Below are positions 7,301-15,465 of a DNA stretch of 64,000 nt, one piece after another (the stretch's first letter is position 1; each line of letters begins with the position of its first letter). Below the pieces are notes generated by a model. The model was given only the letters and a program-made list of their open reading frames with translations. It searched no databases and had not been told where the DNA came from. The DNA is taken from NCBI RefSeq assembly GCF_030818485.1, contig NZ_JAUTAJ010000004.1:62001-126000 (forward strand), in the 5' to 3' direction. A program made the position numbers and the translations under genes. This stretch comes from Pseudoroseomonas cervicalis. Its GTDB lineage: Bacteria > Pseudomonadota > Alphaproteobacteria > Acetobacterales > Acetobacteraceae.

Positions 7301-8301
7301 TGTCGGCCAGCATCGCCGATGGCTTCTGGGGGGCGGTGGGCAACACCCCCCTCATCCGGCTGAAGCGCGCCTCCGAGGAGACCGGCTGCGAGATCCTGGG
7401 CAAGGCCGAGTTCATGAACCCGGGCGGCTCGGTGAAGGACCGGGCCGCGCTCGGCATCCTGCAGGATGCGGTGGAGCGCGGCCAGCTCACCCCCGGCCAG
7501 CCCGGCACGGTGGTCGAGGGCACGGCCGGCAACACCGGCATCGGCCTGGCGCTGGCCGCCAATGCGCGCGGCTGGAAGAGTGTCATCGTGGTGCCGGAGA
7601 CGCAGAGCCGCGAGAAGCTGGATTTCCTGCGCATGATCGGCGCCGATCTGCGGCTGGTGCCGGCCAGGCCCTTCGCCGACCCGGGCAATTACGTCCATGT
7701 CTCCCGCCGGCTGGCGGAGGAGCTGGGCGCGGTCTGGGCCAACCAGTTCGACAATCAGGCCAATGCCCGCGCGCATGAGCAGACCACGGGCCCGGAGATC
7801 TGGGCGCAGACGGCGGGGCGGATCGACGCCTTCACCTGCGCCTGCGGCACCGGCGGCACGCTGGCCGGCATCGCCCGTGCGCTGAAGGCGCGGAGCGAGA
7901 AGGTCCGCATCGTGCTGGCCGACCCCGAGGGCAGCGCGCTGGCCCCCTGGGTCACCCGCGGCGAGGTCAAGGCGACGCCGGGCAACTCGATCACCGAGGG
8001 CATCGGCCAGGCGGCGCGGGTGCCGGGCAATCTGCAGGGCGCGCCGATCGACGCGGCCGAGACCATCCCGGATGCCGAGGCGCTGCGCTGGGTGTTTTCC
8101 CTGCTGGTGGAGGAAGGCCTGTCGGTGGGCGGCAGCGCCGGGCTGAATGTCGCCGCCGCCGTGCGGGTGGCCAGGGCGCTGGGGCCGGGGCACACCGTGG
8201 TCACCATCCTCTGCGATGGCGGGGCGCGCTACCAGTCCAAGCTGTTCAATCCGGACTTCCTGCGGGAGAAGGGGCTGCCCGTGCCGGGCTGGCTGGCCTG
8301 A
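7300..8301 (+). CDS. cysK: Cysteine synthase A-type PLP enzyme (O-acetylserine sulfhydrylase)
   Basis: Fold-type II PLP enzyme that converts O-acetylserine and sulfide to cysteine in the cytosol. The PLP lysine is K46 in NPGGSVKDRAAL, the phosphate-binding loop is CGTGGTLAGIARAL, and the substrate loop is EGTAGNTGIGLA. The family usually has TSGNTG there, so EGTAGNTG is a variant that also occurs in cystathionine-beta-synthase-like and CysK2-like members. The 333-residue length and the GGSAGLNVAAAV segment fit. The ATG overlaps the peroxiredoxin stop by one base, linking cysteine supply to a thiol peroxidase in one transcript. Exact acyl-donor specificity is not decidable from sequence. Confidence 0.9.
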   Translation: MSASIADGFWGAVGNTPLIRLKRASEETGCEILGKAEFMNPGGSVKDRAALGILQDAVERGQLTPGQPGTVVEGTAGNTGIGLALAANARGWKSVIVVPETQSREKLDFLRMIGADLRLVPARPFADPGNYVHVSRRLAEELGAVWANQFDNQANARAHEQTTGPEIWAQTAGRIDAFTCACGTGGTLAGIARALKARSEKVRIVLADPEGSALAPWVTRGEVKATPGNSITEGIGQAARVPGNLQGAPIDAAETIPDAEALRWVFSLLVEEGLSVGGSAGLNVAAAVRVARALGPGHTVVTILCDGGARYQSKLFNPDFLREKGLPVPGWLA

Positions 8302-8309
8302 AGGGCCAG

Positions 8310-8331
8310 GGCCGGGGTGCCAGCCCCGGCC
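8310..8331. terminator. Hairpin between convergent genes
   Basis: GGCCGGGG/CCCCGGCC form an 8-bp stem with a 6-base loop in the 30-base gap between cysK (+) and the hydrolase-TPR gene (-). It lacks a T-run on either strand, so terminator function is a guess from its position. Confidence 0.4.
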
Positions 8332-9720
8332 TCATCCCGGCCCGCCGGCCGGCGGCGTCGCCAGCGCCTGCTCGATCTGCTTCAGCAGCCTGCGGTAATC
8401 GCCGCGCGGGCTGCGGCGCAGCGCCGCCCGGGCCTGCGGCAGCGCCTCCCGCCAGCGGCCGAGCCCGGCCAGGGCCCGCGCCACCAGATGCAGCGCCTTG
8501 CCCGATTCCGGGTCCACGCGCAGCGCCTGCTGCCCGGTGGCGAGCGACTCCTCCAGCCGGCCCAGCCGCCATTGCAGCCCGCCCAGGAACAGCCAGTGGT
8601 CCAGCTTGCCCGGCTCCGCCGCCGCCAGGCGGTGGGCAACGGCCAGCGCCGCCTCGGCCTGGCCATCCTGCTCCAGGATCTCGGCCTGCAGCCGGTGATA
8701 GCCGATATTCGGGGCATCGAGCCGCAGCGCCGTGCCGATCGCCTGCAGCGCCTCGGCGGCCTGCCCCTGTTGCCGCAGCGCCCGCGCCAGGGCGTGGTGC
8801 AGCGCGGCGTCGCGCGGCTGCAGCGCCACCGCCTGGCGCAGCTCGGCCAGCCCGGCCTCGGCCTCGCCGAGCTGCCCCAGCGCCTCGCCCAGCTGCCGGC
8901 GCAGCCCGGCATGGGCGGGGCGCAGCGCCACCGCCTCCGCCAGCAGCCGCCGCGCCACGGCCCAGCGGCCGCGCTGGCCCAGCGCCTGCGCCAGGTTGGA
9001 CAGGTAGGAATAGGATTGCCGCCGCTGCGCCCCCCAATGGCGCGGCGGCAGAAGGTCCTGCTCGATGAAATCCAGGATGGTGCGCTTCAGCACCCGCATC
9101 TCGGCCAGGATGGCGATGGTCGGGTGGCCGAACCAGCGCTGCCGGATCAGATGGCCCTGCGGCAGATGCGGCGCGATCTCGCGCTCCACATAGACGCGGT
9201 CAAAGCGGCTGCAGGGGTCGTAGGTGATCAGATGCGGCCCCGGCGCGCGCGCCAGCATCGGCGCCAGCCTTCCATGCCGGAAGCGGATGCCCTTGCGCAG
9301 CGTGTCGCGGTTGACGACATGGCGGCGGTATTCCGGGTCGATCGAGGCCAGCGGCGAGAAGGCGATGATCCGCGCCCCGACCGCGCCCGCGAAATAGGCC
9401 GCCGCATAGGCGCCCATGCTGGCGCCATAGGTGTAGAGGCGCGGATAGCGCCGCGGCAGCCCGTCCACGATGCGGGCGAGATCCTCCGCCGCCAGGTCCT
9501 GGTACCAATTGTCATGCGTCTTGCGCACCGCCAGCACGTCATAGCCGGCGCCGATCAGGAACTCCTCGCCGAAGCCCAGCGTGTCCGCGCTGTCCTCATT
9601 GTACATGGCGTCGAAGGTGATGACGAGGACGGGGGAATCCCGGTGCGGCGTGCGCTGGTAATAGACCCGGCTGTGCTCCGCCTGGTGAAGTCGCTCTCTC
9701 GGCACCCGTGATCCGTCCAT
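8332..9720 (-). CDS. Alpha/beta-hydrolase-like domain fused to TPR repeats
   Basis: 462 residues. The N-terminal ~220 residues have an alpha/beta-hydrolase layout: VLVITFDAMYNED (oxyanion-region strand), the nucleophile elbow GASMG (Ser within YTYGASMGAYAA), an acidic strand LITYDP and a candidate catalytic His in RWFGHPTIA. From about residue 235 to the end come six or so tetratricopeptide repeats, recognisable by LGEALGQLGEAEAGLAEL and ALRQQGQAAEALQAIGTAL. No signal peptide is seen, so it is probably cytoplasmic. The TPR tail suggests a scaffold with a polymer- or protein-directed hydrolase. A shorter paralogue without the Ser lies at 12671-13519. Divergent from the ThDP enzyme gene. Substrate unknown. 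A slightly longer N-terminus is possible. Confidence 0.8.
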   Translation of the reverse strand: MDGSRVPRERLHQAEHSRVYYQRTPHRDSPVLVITFDAMYNEDSADTLGFGEEFLIGAGYDVLAVRKTHDNWYQDLAAEDLARIVDGLPRRYPRLYTYGASMGAYAAAYFAGAVGARIIAFSPLASIDPEYRRHVVNRDTLRKGIRFRHGRLAPMLARAPGPHLITYDPCSRFDRVYVEREIAPHLPQGHLIRQRWFGHPTIAILAEMRVLKRTILDFIEQDLLPPRHWGAQRRQSYSYLSNLAQALGQRGRWAVARRLLAEAVALRPAHAGLRRQLGEALGQLGEAEAGLAELRQAVALQPRDAALHHALARALRQQGQAAEALQAIGTALRLDAPNIGYHRLQAEILEQDGQAEAALAVAHRLAAAEPGKLDHWLFLGGLQWRLGRLEESLATGQQALRVDPESGKALHLVARALAGLGRWREALPQARAALRRSPRGDYRRLLKQIEQALATPPAGGPG

Positions 9721-9900
9721 GCTCCTGGCCCCATTATGGGCGGCGGCCGGGGCAGCGTCCATCGAGCCGCGCCGGGGCGGCCGCGCACAAGCGCGCGGGC
9801 ATTTATCTGCACGCCGCATCGCCAGGCGATACCCATGACCTTGGCCGCGCGCCGCTTTGGCGGCAGGCTCGGCGGCCGAGACCGTGAGGGAGAGACGCCG

Positions 9901-11442
9901 GTGAACGGAGCCGAAAGCCTTGTGCACACCCTGCTGAAGAGCGGGGTCGACACCTGTTTCGCCAATCCCGGCACCAGCGAGATGCATTTCGTCGCCGCGC
10001 TGGACCGGATTCCCGGCATGCGCTGCGTGCTGGGGCTGCAGGAGAACATCGTCACCGGCATGGCCGATGGCTATTGGCGCATGGCGGAGAAGCCGGCGGC
10101 CACCCTGCTGCATTGCGGCCCCGGCCTGGCGAACGGCCTGGCCAACCTGCACAATGCCCGCCGCGCCCGCAGCGGCATCGTCAATGTCGTGGGCGACCAG
10201 GCGACCTATCACCGCCCCTATGACGCGCAGCTGACCGCCGACACCGAGGGCTGGGCCCGCCCGGTCTCCGCCTGGGTGCGCACCGCGACCGATGCGAAGC
10301 GCGTCGGCGCCGATGCCGCCGTGGCGGTGCAGGCGGCGCGCACCGCGCCGGGGCAGATCGCCACCCTGATCCTGCCCGCCGACACCGCCTGGAACGAGGG
10401 CGGCGCCCCGGCCGAGGCGCTGCCGGTGCCGGCCATCCCCGCGCCCGACCCGCATGCGGTGCGTGTTGCCGCCCGCACGCTGCGCGAGAAGAAGAACGTG
10501 CTGATCCTGCTGGGCGGCATGGCGCTGCGCGGCGAGGCCCAGGCGCTGGCCTGGCGCATCGCCCAGGCCACCGGCCAGAAGGTGCTGGCCGAGATGTCCA
10601 ACGCCCGCGTCGAGCGCGGCCGCGGCCGGCTGCAGCTGGAGCGCGTGCCCTATCCCGTCGACATGGCGATCGACGCGCTGAAGGGCTTCGAGCACCTGAT
10701 CCTGGTCAACGCCAAGGCGCCGGTCGGCTTCTTCGCCTATCCGAACAAGCCCAGCATCCACTACCCCGAGACCGCCTCGGTGCATGTCCTCTCCCGCTAC
10801 GAGGAGGACGGGCTGGCCGCGCTGCGCGCCCTGGTGGATGAGCTCGGCGCCCCCGAGGCCGCCATCCCCGACCCCGGCCCGCGCCCCGAGGTCGGCAAGG
10901 GCGCCCCGACGCCGGAGGGCCTGGCCCGCACCGTGGCGGCGCTGATCCCGGAGGGCGGCATCGTCGCCGATGAGAGCGTCTCCTTCGGCCGCGGCTTCTA
11001 CAAGGAGACCCATGCGGCGCCGCCGCATGACTGGCTGCACATCACCGGTGGCGCCATCGGCTGCGGCATGCCGCTGGCCACCGGCGCCGCGATCGGCGCC
11101 GGCGGGCAGCGCCGCGTCATCAACCTGCAGGCCGACGGCTCCGGCATGTACACGCTGCAGGCGCTGTGGACCCAGGCGCGGGAGCGCCTGCCGGTGACCA
11201 CCATCGTGCTGGCCAACCGCAAATACCAGATCCTGCTGGGCGAGTATCAGGGTGTCGGCGCCAATCCGGGCCCGACGGCGATGAGCATGCTCGACCTCGG
11301 CAATCCTGACCTCGACTGGTGCAAGCTGGCCGGCGGCATGGGGGTGGAGGCCGCCCGCGCCACCACGCTGGAGCAATGCGCCGACCTGCTGGCGCAATCC
11401 TGCAGCCACCAGGCCCCCTTCCTCATCGAACTCATGATCTAG
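9901..11442 (+). CDS. ThDP-dependent acetolactate-synthase-like enzyme
   Basis: 513-residue thiamine-diphosphate enzyme of the AHAS/benzoylformate-decarboxylase superfamily. The cofactor-activating Glu is E48 in LGLQEN, the PYR domain covers about 1-170, a shortened central domain about 185-330, and the PP domain carries ADGSG (D412) followed by the Asn of VLANRKYQ, which bind Mg-ThDP. It lacks the length and FAD-type central domain of biosynthetic IlvB (about 570+), matching the short acetolactate-synthase-like subfamily of uncertain substrate. No small regulatory subunit is nearby. Start GTG 9901 follows GAGGGAGAG; in-frame upstream codons do not look coding. Followed by the tandem hairpin array. 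Confidence 0.85.
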   Translation: MNGAESLVHTLLKSGVDTCFANPGTSEMHFVAALDRIPGMRCVLGLQENIVTGMADGYWRMAEKPAATLLHCGPGLANGLANLHNARRARSGIVNVVGDQATYHRPYDAQLTADTEGWARPVSAWVRTATDAKRVGADAAVAVQAARTAPGQIATLILPADTAWNEGGAPAEALPVPAIPAPDPHAVRVAARTLREKKNVLILLGGMALRGEAQALAWRIAQATGQKVLAEMSNARVERGRGRLQLERVPYPVDMAIDALKGFEHLILVNAKAPVGFFAYPNKPSIHYPETASVHVLSRYEEDGLAALRALVDELGAPEAAIPDPGPRPEVGKGAPTPEGLARTVAALIPEGGIVADESVSFGRGFYKETHAAPPHDWLHITGGAIGCGMPLATGAAIGAGGQRRVINLQADGSGMYTLQALWTQARERLPVTTIVLANRKYQILLGEYQGVGANPGPTAMSMLDLGNPDLDWCKLAGGMGVEAARATTLEQCADLLAQSCSHQAPFLIELMI

Positions 11443-11456
11443 TCTTTCGGCGGCCA

Positions 11457-11760
11457 GTCAGGGCCGGGACGGGAGGCGCCGCACGGCACCCCTCCGCTCC
11501 GGCCTTTTCTTTCGGCCGCCGGTCAGGGCCGGGACGGGGGGTGCTGCACGGCACCCCTCCGCTCCGGCCCTTTCTTTCGGCTGCCGGTCAGGGCCGGGAC
11601 GGGAGGTGCTGCACGGCACCCCTCCGCTCCGGCTTTTTTTTCGGCTGCCGGTCAGGGCCGGGACGGGAGGTGCTGCACGGCACCCCTCCGCTCCGGCTTT
11701 TTTTTCGGCTGCCGGTCAGGGCCGGGACGAGGGGCGCTGCATGGCATCCTGCCGCTCCGG
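11457..11760 (+). repeat. Five tandem 64-65-bp repeats, each a terminator-like hairpin
   Basis: Units begin with GTCAGGGCCGGGACG at 11457, 11522, 11587, 11651 and 11715 (spacing 65, 65, 64, 64). Each can fold as an outer GCCGG/CCGGC stem and an inner GGAGGTGC/GCACCCCTCC stem (two-base bulge). The first four are followed by a C/T-rich run reaching 8-9 T in copies 3 and 4; copy 5 has diverged and lost the T-run. The array begins 15 bases past the ThDP-enzyme stop. It looks like a rho-independent terminator amplified in tandem. Confidence 0.85.
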
Positions 11761-12353
11761 CCCCGCCGGCCAGGGGACGCTGGGCCGCCGCGTCCCGCCT
11801 GGCCGGGAGATGGCGGCAGCCTGACAAAAAAACGCTGGGGTGGCCGGCCGCTCTGGGCAGCGCGGCCCCCGACCCTATCCCTATGTTTCCAAGGGAGATT
11901 CCCGCCTCCGCCGCGTCCCGCCTCCCCACCGGACGGCGGCAGCCCGAAAAAAGAGGACGGCACAGGTCCGAAAACGATTGACGGGCGGAGGGGGCTGCTA
12001 TTAATTGCGAATAACTCGCAGTTGCAGCGAGCCCAGACGGAAACGCGGTTCACTACCGTCCCACCGCGTTCCCGGATCCCGCATTCTCCCCGGGTTCCGT
12101 CTGGTCTCGACAGCAGCGGGAACCGGTCATGGCCTGCAGGGGAGGCCAGGACCGGGAGCGGGCCGGGGGATCGGATGTCGCGAACCATCCGATCAGCCGC
12201 GCGGCACCTGAAGGGGGACGCCGCCGGTAGACTGATTTTGCACGCGGGCAGGGCGTGCAAACCCCGGCCCGCGCCCCCTTCCTCCGGGAAGGGCTGGCGC
12301 GGACCCGTCGCTCGGCTAGGCTCGGCCAGCCAGAAGCAACGGAGGAAACCCCC
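11761..12353. other. Non-coding gap with degenerate inverted copies of the repeat
   Basis: No convincing gene on either strand. Two further segments, near 11781-11828 and 11905-11960, contain CGCCGCGTCCCGCC then GGCGGCAGCC and a run of A. Read on the minus strand they resemble the T-run and CTGCCG portion of the upstream array, as diverged inverted copies. Beyond 11990 the base composition becomes briefly AT-richer around a palindrome (next entry), then returns to GC-rich sequence before the YciI gene. Confidence 0.5.
12006..12020. promoter_or_regulatory. Fur-like palindrome
   Basis: TGCGAATAACTCGCA is a 5-5-5 inverted repeat (TGCGA/TCGCA around ATAAC) in an AT-rich patch, resembling a half-length Fur-type iron box. 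The nearest start codon downstream is that of the YciI protein, 330 bases away, so no target can be assigned. Confidence 0.25.
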
Positions 12354-12659
12354 ATGCCCTACATCATCGAGACCTTCGACAGGCCGGACAGCCTGGCGCT
12401 GCGCCAGGCGACGCGCGCCGAGCATCTGGCATGGCTGGATTCGCAGGTTCAGCTTCTGCTGGCCTGTGGCGCCAAGCTGAAGGATGACGGCAGCGATGCC
12501 GGCGGCGGCGTCTACATCATCGATGTCGAGACGCGCGAGGCCGCCGAGGCCTTCATCGCCGCCGATCCCTTCAGCAAGGCCGGGCTGTTCGAGCGGGTGC
12601 AGGTCACCCGCTGGCGCAAGGCCTATTTCGACCGGCAATCGCATCTGCCGCCGCGCTGA
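12354..12659 (+). CDS. YciI-family protein
   Basis: 101 residues with the YciI/dimeric alpha-beta barrel (ferredoxin-like) layout. It starts MPYIIETFDRPDS, has a mid-helix with RAEHLAWLDS, where the His is the conserved family residue, then GGGVYIIDVETREAAEAF and a typical DPFSKAGLFERVQV segment. Members are small cytoplasmic proteins of mostly unknown reaction, some acting as dechlorinase-like or isomerase domains. ATG 12354 is preceded by GGAGGA. It is monocistronic by layout, with convergent genes downstream. Confidence 0.88.
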   Translation: MPYIIETFDRPDSLALRQATRAEHLAWLDSQVQLLLACGAKLKDDGSDAGGGVYIIDVETREAAEAFIAADPFSKAGLFERVQVTRWRKAYFDRQSHLPPR

Positions 12660-12670
12660 GCGGCGCGGCG

Positions 12671-13519
12671 TCAGGCCGCCGCGCCGGGCTGCGGCTGCGG
12701 CGGCCGGTCCGGGCTGAGGCGCGCCTGCAGCGCCAGGGCGCGCTGCTGCAGCCGGGCCGCCAGGGCGTCATGCCCATGCGCCGCCGCCAGCTCCGCCAGC
12801 CGGCGATACCAGGTGACCGAGCCGCGCCGCCGCCGGCGCAGCAAATGCCGCAGCCCGGGCGCGTCGCCGGCCTCGAGCGGCGCCAGCACCTCCTGCAGCC
12901 GCCCGCCGAACAGCACGGAGACGCGCTGCGCCAGGAAGGGCGCCGCGACGATGCGGGTGCCGAGCGCCGCCAACGCCGCCGCATGGCCGCGCTCCGGCGC
13001 GTCCCAGGGGTCGAGCACGGCGGCCGACCAGGAAGGCAGGTCGCGCCGGTGGATCCACATGTCGGGATGCAGGGCAGGGCGGTGGAAACTGGCCAGCCGC
13101 GTCTCCCAGGGGGCGATGTCGGGGGCTATGGAGTATTGCGGACCGATCGCCAGCGCCCGTTGCAGGCCGAGCCGCCGGCCATGCTTCAGCACGGCGAAAC
13201 CGCCCATGCCAAGCCCATAGCCGAGCCGCACCGGCCGCCCCAGCGCCGCCACCGCCGCCGCGGCGCGCGCCATGGAGGGGGTCGGGTACCAGTTCGGCCG
13301 CTTCGCCACGAAGCCCAGCGTGTCGAGGTCGAGCCGCGCCGCCTGCTCCTGGTTCCAGAACAGCTGGCCCTCCGCCAGTTTCTGCCGGCCGGCGAAGCTG
13401 ACCAGCGTGCAGGCCGAGCCGCCCGGGCGGTGCAGCACCTGGATCTCGTCATCCTCATAGACAACCGCCGGGGGCGGGGCGGCGGGGGCGGGCGGGGCGG
13501 TCATGACAAGGGCCAGCAT
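12671..13519 (-). CDS. Hydrolase-fold paralogue lacking the catalytic serine
   Basis: 282 residues, related to the N-terminal part of the 8332-9720 protein. Shared landmarks are an NWY motif after AKRP, the elbow YGLGMGGFAVLKHG (YGASMGAYAA in the relative), the strand IGPQYSIAPD (SPLASIDPE) and a C-terminal helix pair resembling its first TPR. The nucleophile position is Gly (GLGMG) and the region matching the partner's His reads FLAQRV, so Ser and His both appear lost. It is therefore unlikely to act as a serine hydrolase and may bind a ligand or partner. ATG 13519 has GGAAA upstream; ATG 13504 is an alternative. It is convergent with the YciI gene. Function unknown. Confidence 0.72.
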   Translation of the reverse strand: MLALVMTAPPAPAAPPPAVVYEDDEIQVLHRPGGSACTLVSFAGRQKLAEGQLFWNQEQAARLDLDTLGFVAKRPNWYPTPSMARAAAAVAALGRPVRLGYGLGMGGFAVLKHGRRLGLQRALAIGPQYSIAPDIAPWETRLASFHRPALHPDMWIHRRDLPSWSAAVLDPWDAPERGHAAALAALGTRIVAAPFLAQRVSVLFGGRLQEVLAPLEAGDAPGLRHLLRRRRRGSVTWYRRLAELAAAHGHDALAARLQQRALALQARLSPDRPPQPQPGAAA

Positions 13520-13690
13520 AGCGGTTTCCGGCGCGTCGGGGCAGGGCGGGCGGCGCCGGGGGGCGGGGTTCCGGCAGGGCAGGCCAGGCGGGCCGCCCGG
13601 CCGGGCCGGGCCTGACAGCTCCGCCAGGGCAGCAACCCCCTGCGGCGGCCGCGGTTTTCCCTGCACGACACGAACAGAGGAAAAACCGCC

Positions 13691-14314
13691 ATGCGCGCGA
13701 CGACCACGCTGATGCTGCTGGCCGTGACGATGGGCCCGGCCGCCGCCCTGGCGCAGAGCGCCGACCCCGCGCCGCGCCGCGACGGGGCCGAGACCAGCCT
13801 GCAGAACAACGCCGCCACCCGGGCGCTGGACCGCGCCGCCGGCACCAATGTCTCCGGCGCCTATCCGGAGCAGGCGGACGGCACGGCGCAGAACCCGCCC
13901 GGCACCGCCGCCACCCGCGCCCTCGACCGCGCCGCCGGCACCAACCTGTCGGGCGCCTATCCGCAGAATGCCGACGGCACCCGCAACAACCCGCCCGGCA
14001 CGGCGGCGGAGCGCGCGGTGGGCGCCCAGGCGCAGAACAGCACGGGTGGCGGCAGCAGCCCGGGCGCCGGGCCGCAGGGCACCACCGGCGGCACCGCCGG
14101 CACGCTGCGCGGCTCCGAGGCGCAGAGCGGCAGCGGCAACAACAGCGGCCTGCACAACAGCACGCCGCATCCGAATGCCGGCAATTCCGCCCAGGTGCCG
14201 CAGAGCCAGCACAACCAGGCCCCTGGCCCTTCCTCCAACAGCCCGACCGAGGGGCCCTCGCTGGAGCAGCGCACCGTGCGGCCCGACCAGCGCCCCGACC
14301 AGACCCCGCGCTGA
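13691..14314 (+). CDS. Secreted low-complexity repeat protein
   Basis: 207 residues. A Sec signal peptide (MRATTTLMLLAVTMGPAAALAQ, with cleavage likely after ALA) precedes an extended, disordered, Asn/Gly/Pro/Ser-rich chain. Two close repeats of about 32 residues contain ATRALDRAAGTN-SGAYP and a third is partial (GTAAERAVGAQ). The C-terminal third is Gly/Ser/Asn-rich and ends in RPDQRPDQTPR. No Cys, no enzymatic motif, no membrane segment after the signal. GAGGAA precedes the ATG and a terminator follows. Probably periplasmic or exported. Family not recognised. Confidence 0.78.
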   Translation: MRATTTLMLLAVTMGPAAALAQSADPAPRRDGAETSLQNNAATRALDRAAGTNVSGAYPEQADGTAQNPPGTAATRALDRAAGTNLSGAYPQNADGTRNNPPGTAAERAVGAQAQNSTGGGSSPGAGPQGTTGGTAGTLRGSEAQSGSGNNSGLHNSTPHPNAGNSAQVPQSQHNQAPGPSSNSPTEGPSLEQRTVRPDQRPDQTPR

Positions 14315-14339
14315 GGCGCGGTCTGGCCACTGAGCGGGG

Positions 14340-14371
14340 GGGCGGCGGGCCTTGTGGGTCCGCCGCCCTTT
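14340..14371 (+). terminator. Terminator after the secreted repeat protein
   Basis: GGGCGGCGG (14340-14348) pairs with CCGCCGCCC (14360-14368), followed by TTT, 25 bases past the stop codon. Confidence 0.65.
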
Positions 14372-14480
14372 GTCATGCCCCTGCCGTTGCGGCCGCGTTG
14401 CGAAGTCCCGTGCTTCCCCCCTAGCATCGCCGCGGCGCCACCGGCCGCAGGGCGTGGCCGGCGCGCCCTTCCGGGGGTGG

Positions 14481-15422
14481 ATGATGGTCGAGGACGAGCA
14501 GGTGGATCGGATCGCGCAGCTGGAGGAGCGGCTCGACCGCATGGAGGCGCTGCTGACCCGCAAGCTGGACCGGATGACCCAGCGGCTGGAGGAGATCGGC
14601 ACCACGCTGCAGAACCGCACCGCCCGGCTGGTGCATGCCCAGGCGGTCTATCTGGGCGACCACACGGCGCTGACCTTCCTGGAAAGCGGCCAGCGCATCT
14701 ATGTCGACACGCTGAGCCGCGACATCGGCGTGCATCTGCTGGCCCAGGGGCGGTGGGAGAGCCAGACCATGGCGCTGTTCCGCCGGCTGGTGCGGCCGGG
14801 CGACCATGTGCTGGATATCGGCGCCAATCACGGGATCTACGCGCTGCAGGCGGCGCAGGCGACCGGCCCCACCGGCCAGGTGCACGCCTTCGAGCCGAAT
14901 CCGCGCCTGGCGGAGCTGGCCGCCGCCTCGCTCGCCGCCAATGCCTATAGCTGGGCCAAGCTGCATCCGGTGGCAGTGGGCGACGTGCCGGGCGAGGCGG
15001 AGCTGACCTTCAACCCGAAAAGCGCCGGCGGCGGCAACATCCATCCCGGCCGCGGCCCCGCCAAGGCGGAGCGGCTGATGGTGAAGATGGTCGCGCTGGA
15101 CCAGTTCTTCCCCGACCCCTCCTTCCATGTCGACGTCATCAAGATGGATATCGAGGGCTATGAGGGCCGCGCGCTGCGCGGCATGGCGGGGCTGCTGGAG
15201 CGTTCGCCAGATCTGCGCATGATCATGGAATTCTCGCCGGCGCTGCTGGCGCGGGGCGGGGTGAAGGCGCCGGAGGTGGCGGCGCAACTGCAGGCGCTCG
15301 GCCTGCAGGTGTGGAAGATCGACGGGCGCGGCCAGCTGGAGGCGCGCAGCTGGGACTGGGTGGCCGGCGCCGAGACCGGCCTGACCAACCTGCTGGTGGC
15401 GCGCGAGGCGCCCGCCGCCTGA
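14481..15422 (+). CDS. FkbM-family SAM-dependent methyltransferase with coiled-coil N-terminus
   Basis: 313 residues. Residues ~1-50 form a heptad-patterned coiled coil (IAQLEERLDRMEALLTRKL). The methyltransferase core follows with motif I VLDIGANHGIYAL (about 111-123), the acidic turn HAFEPNP and the FkbM signature VIKMDIEGYEGRALRGM. FkbM enzymes O-methylate sugars, polyketides or glycans. The coiled coil suggests oligomerisation or tethering to a partner. ATG 14481 (with an adjacent ATG 14484) gives the coiled-coil start; upstream in-frame residues look non-coding. The neighbouring hydrolase-like gene hints at a surface-polysaccharide setting, but this is inference. Confidence 0.88.
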   Translation: MMVEDEQVDRIAQLEERLDRMEALLTRKLDRMTQRLEEIGTTLQNRTARLVHAQAVYLGDHTALTFLESGQRIYVDTLSRDIGVHLLAQGRWESQTMALFRRLVRPGDHVLDIGANHGIYALQAAQATGPTGQVHAFEPNPRLAELAAASLAANAYSWAKLHPVAVGDVPGEAELTFNPKSAGGGNIHPGRGPAKAERLMVKMVALDQFFPDPSFHVDVIKMDIEGYEGRALRGMAGLLERSPDLRMIMEFSPALLARGGVKAPEVAAQLQALGLQVWKIDGRGQLEARSWDWVAGAETGLTNLLVAREAPAA

Positions 15423-15430
15423 GCCGCAGC

Positions 15431-15457
15431 CGGCGCCGCCCGGCCGGGGCGGCGCCG
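15431..15457. terminator. Strong hairpin between convergent genes
   Basis: An 11-bp perfect stem (CGGCGCCGCCC / GGGCGGCGCCG) with a 5-base loop fills most of the 43-base gap between the methyltransferase (+) and the phosphatase (-). No T-run. It may act as a two-way transcription block. Confidence 0.5.
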
Positions 15458-15465
15458 CGCGGCGT

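Noticed and set aside
12022..12480. A 152-codon plus-strand frame before and across the YciI gene start
   Set aside because: It overlaps the well-supported YciI gene in another frame and is Arg/Pro/Ser-rich without structure.
11652..12644. A 330-codon minus-strand frame through the hairpin array
   Set aside because: It translates repeats and hairpins (LPPSGGEAGRGG-like wording), crosses the YciI gene in antisense and has no credible start.
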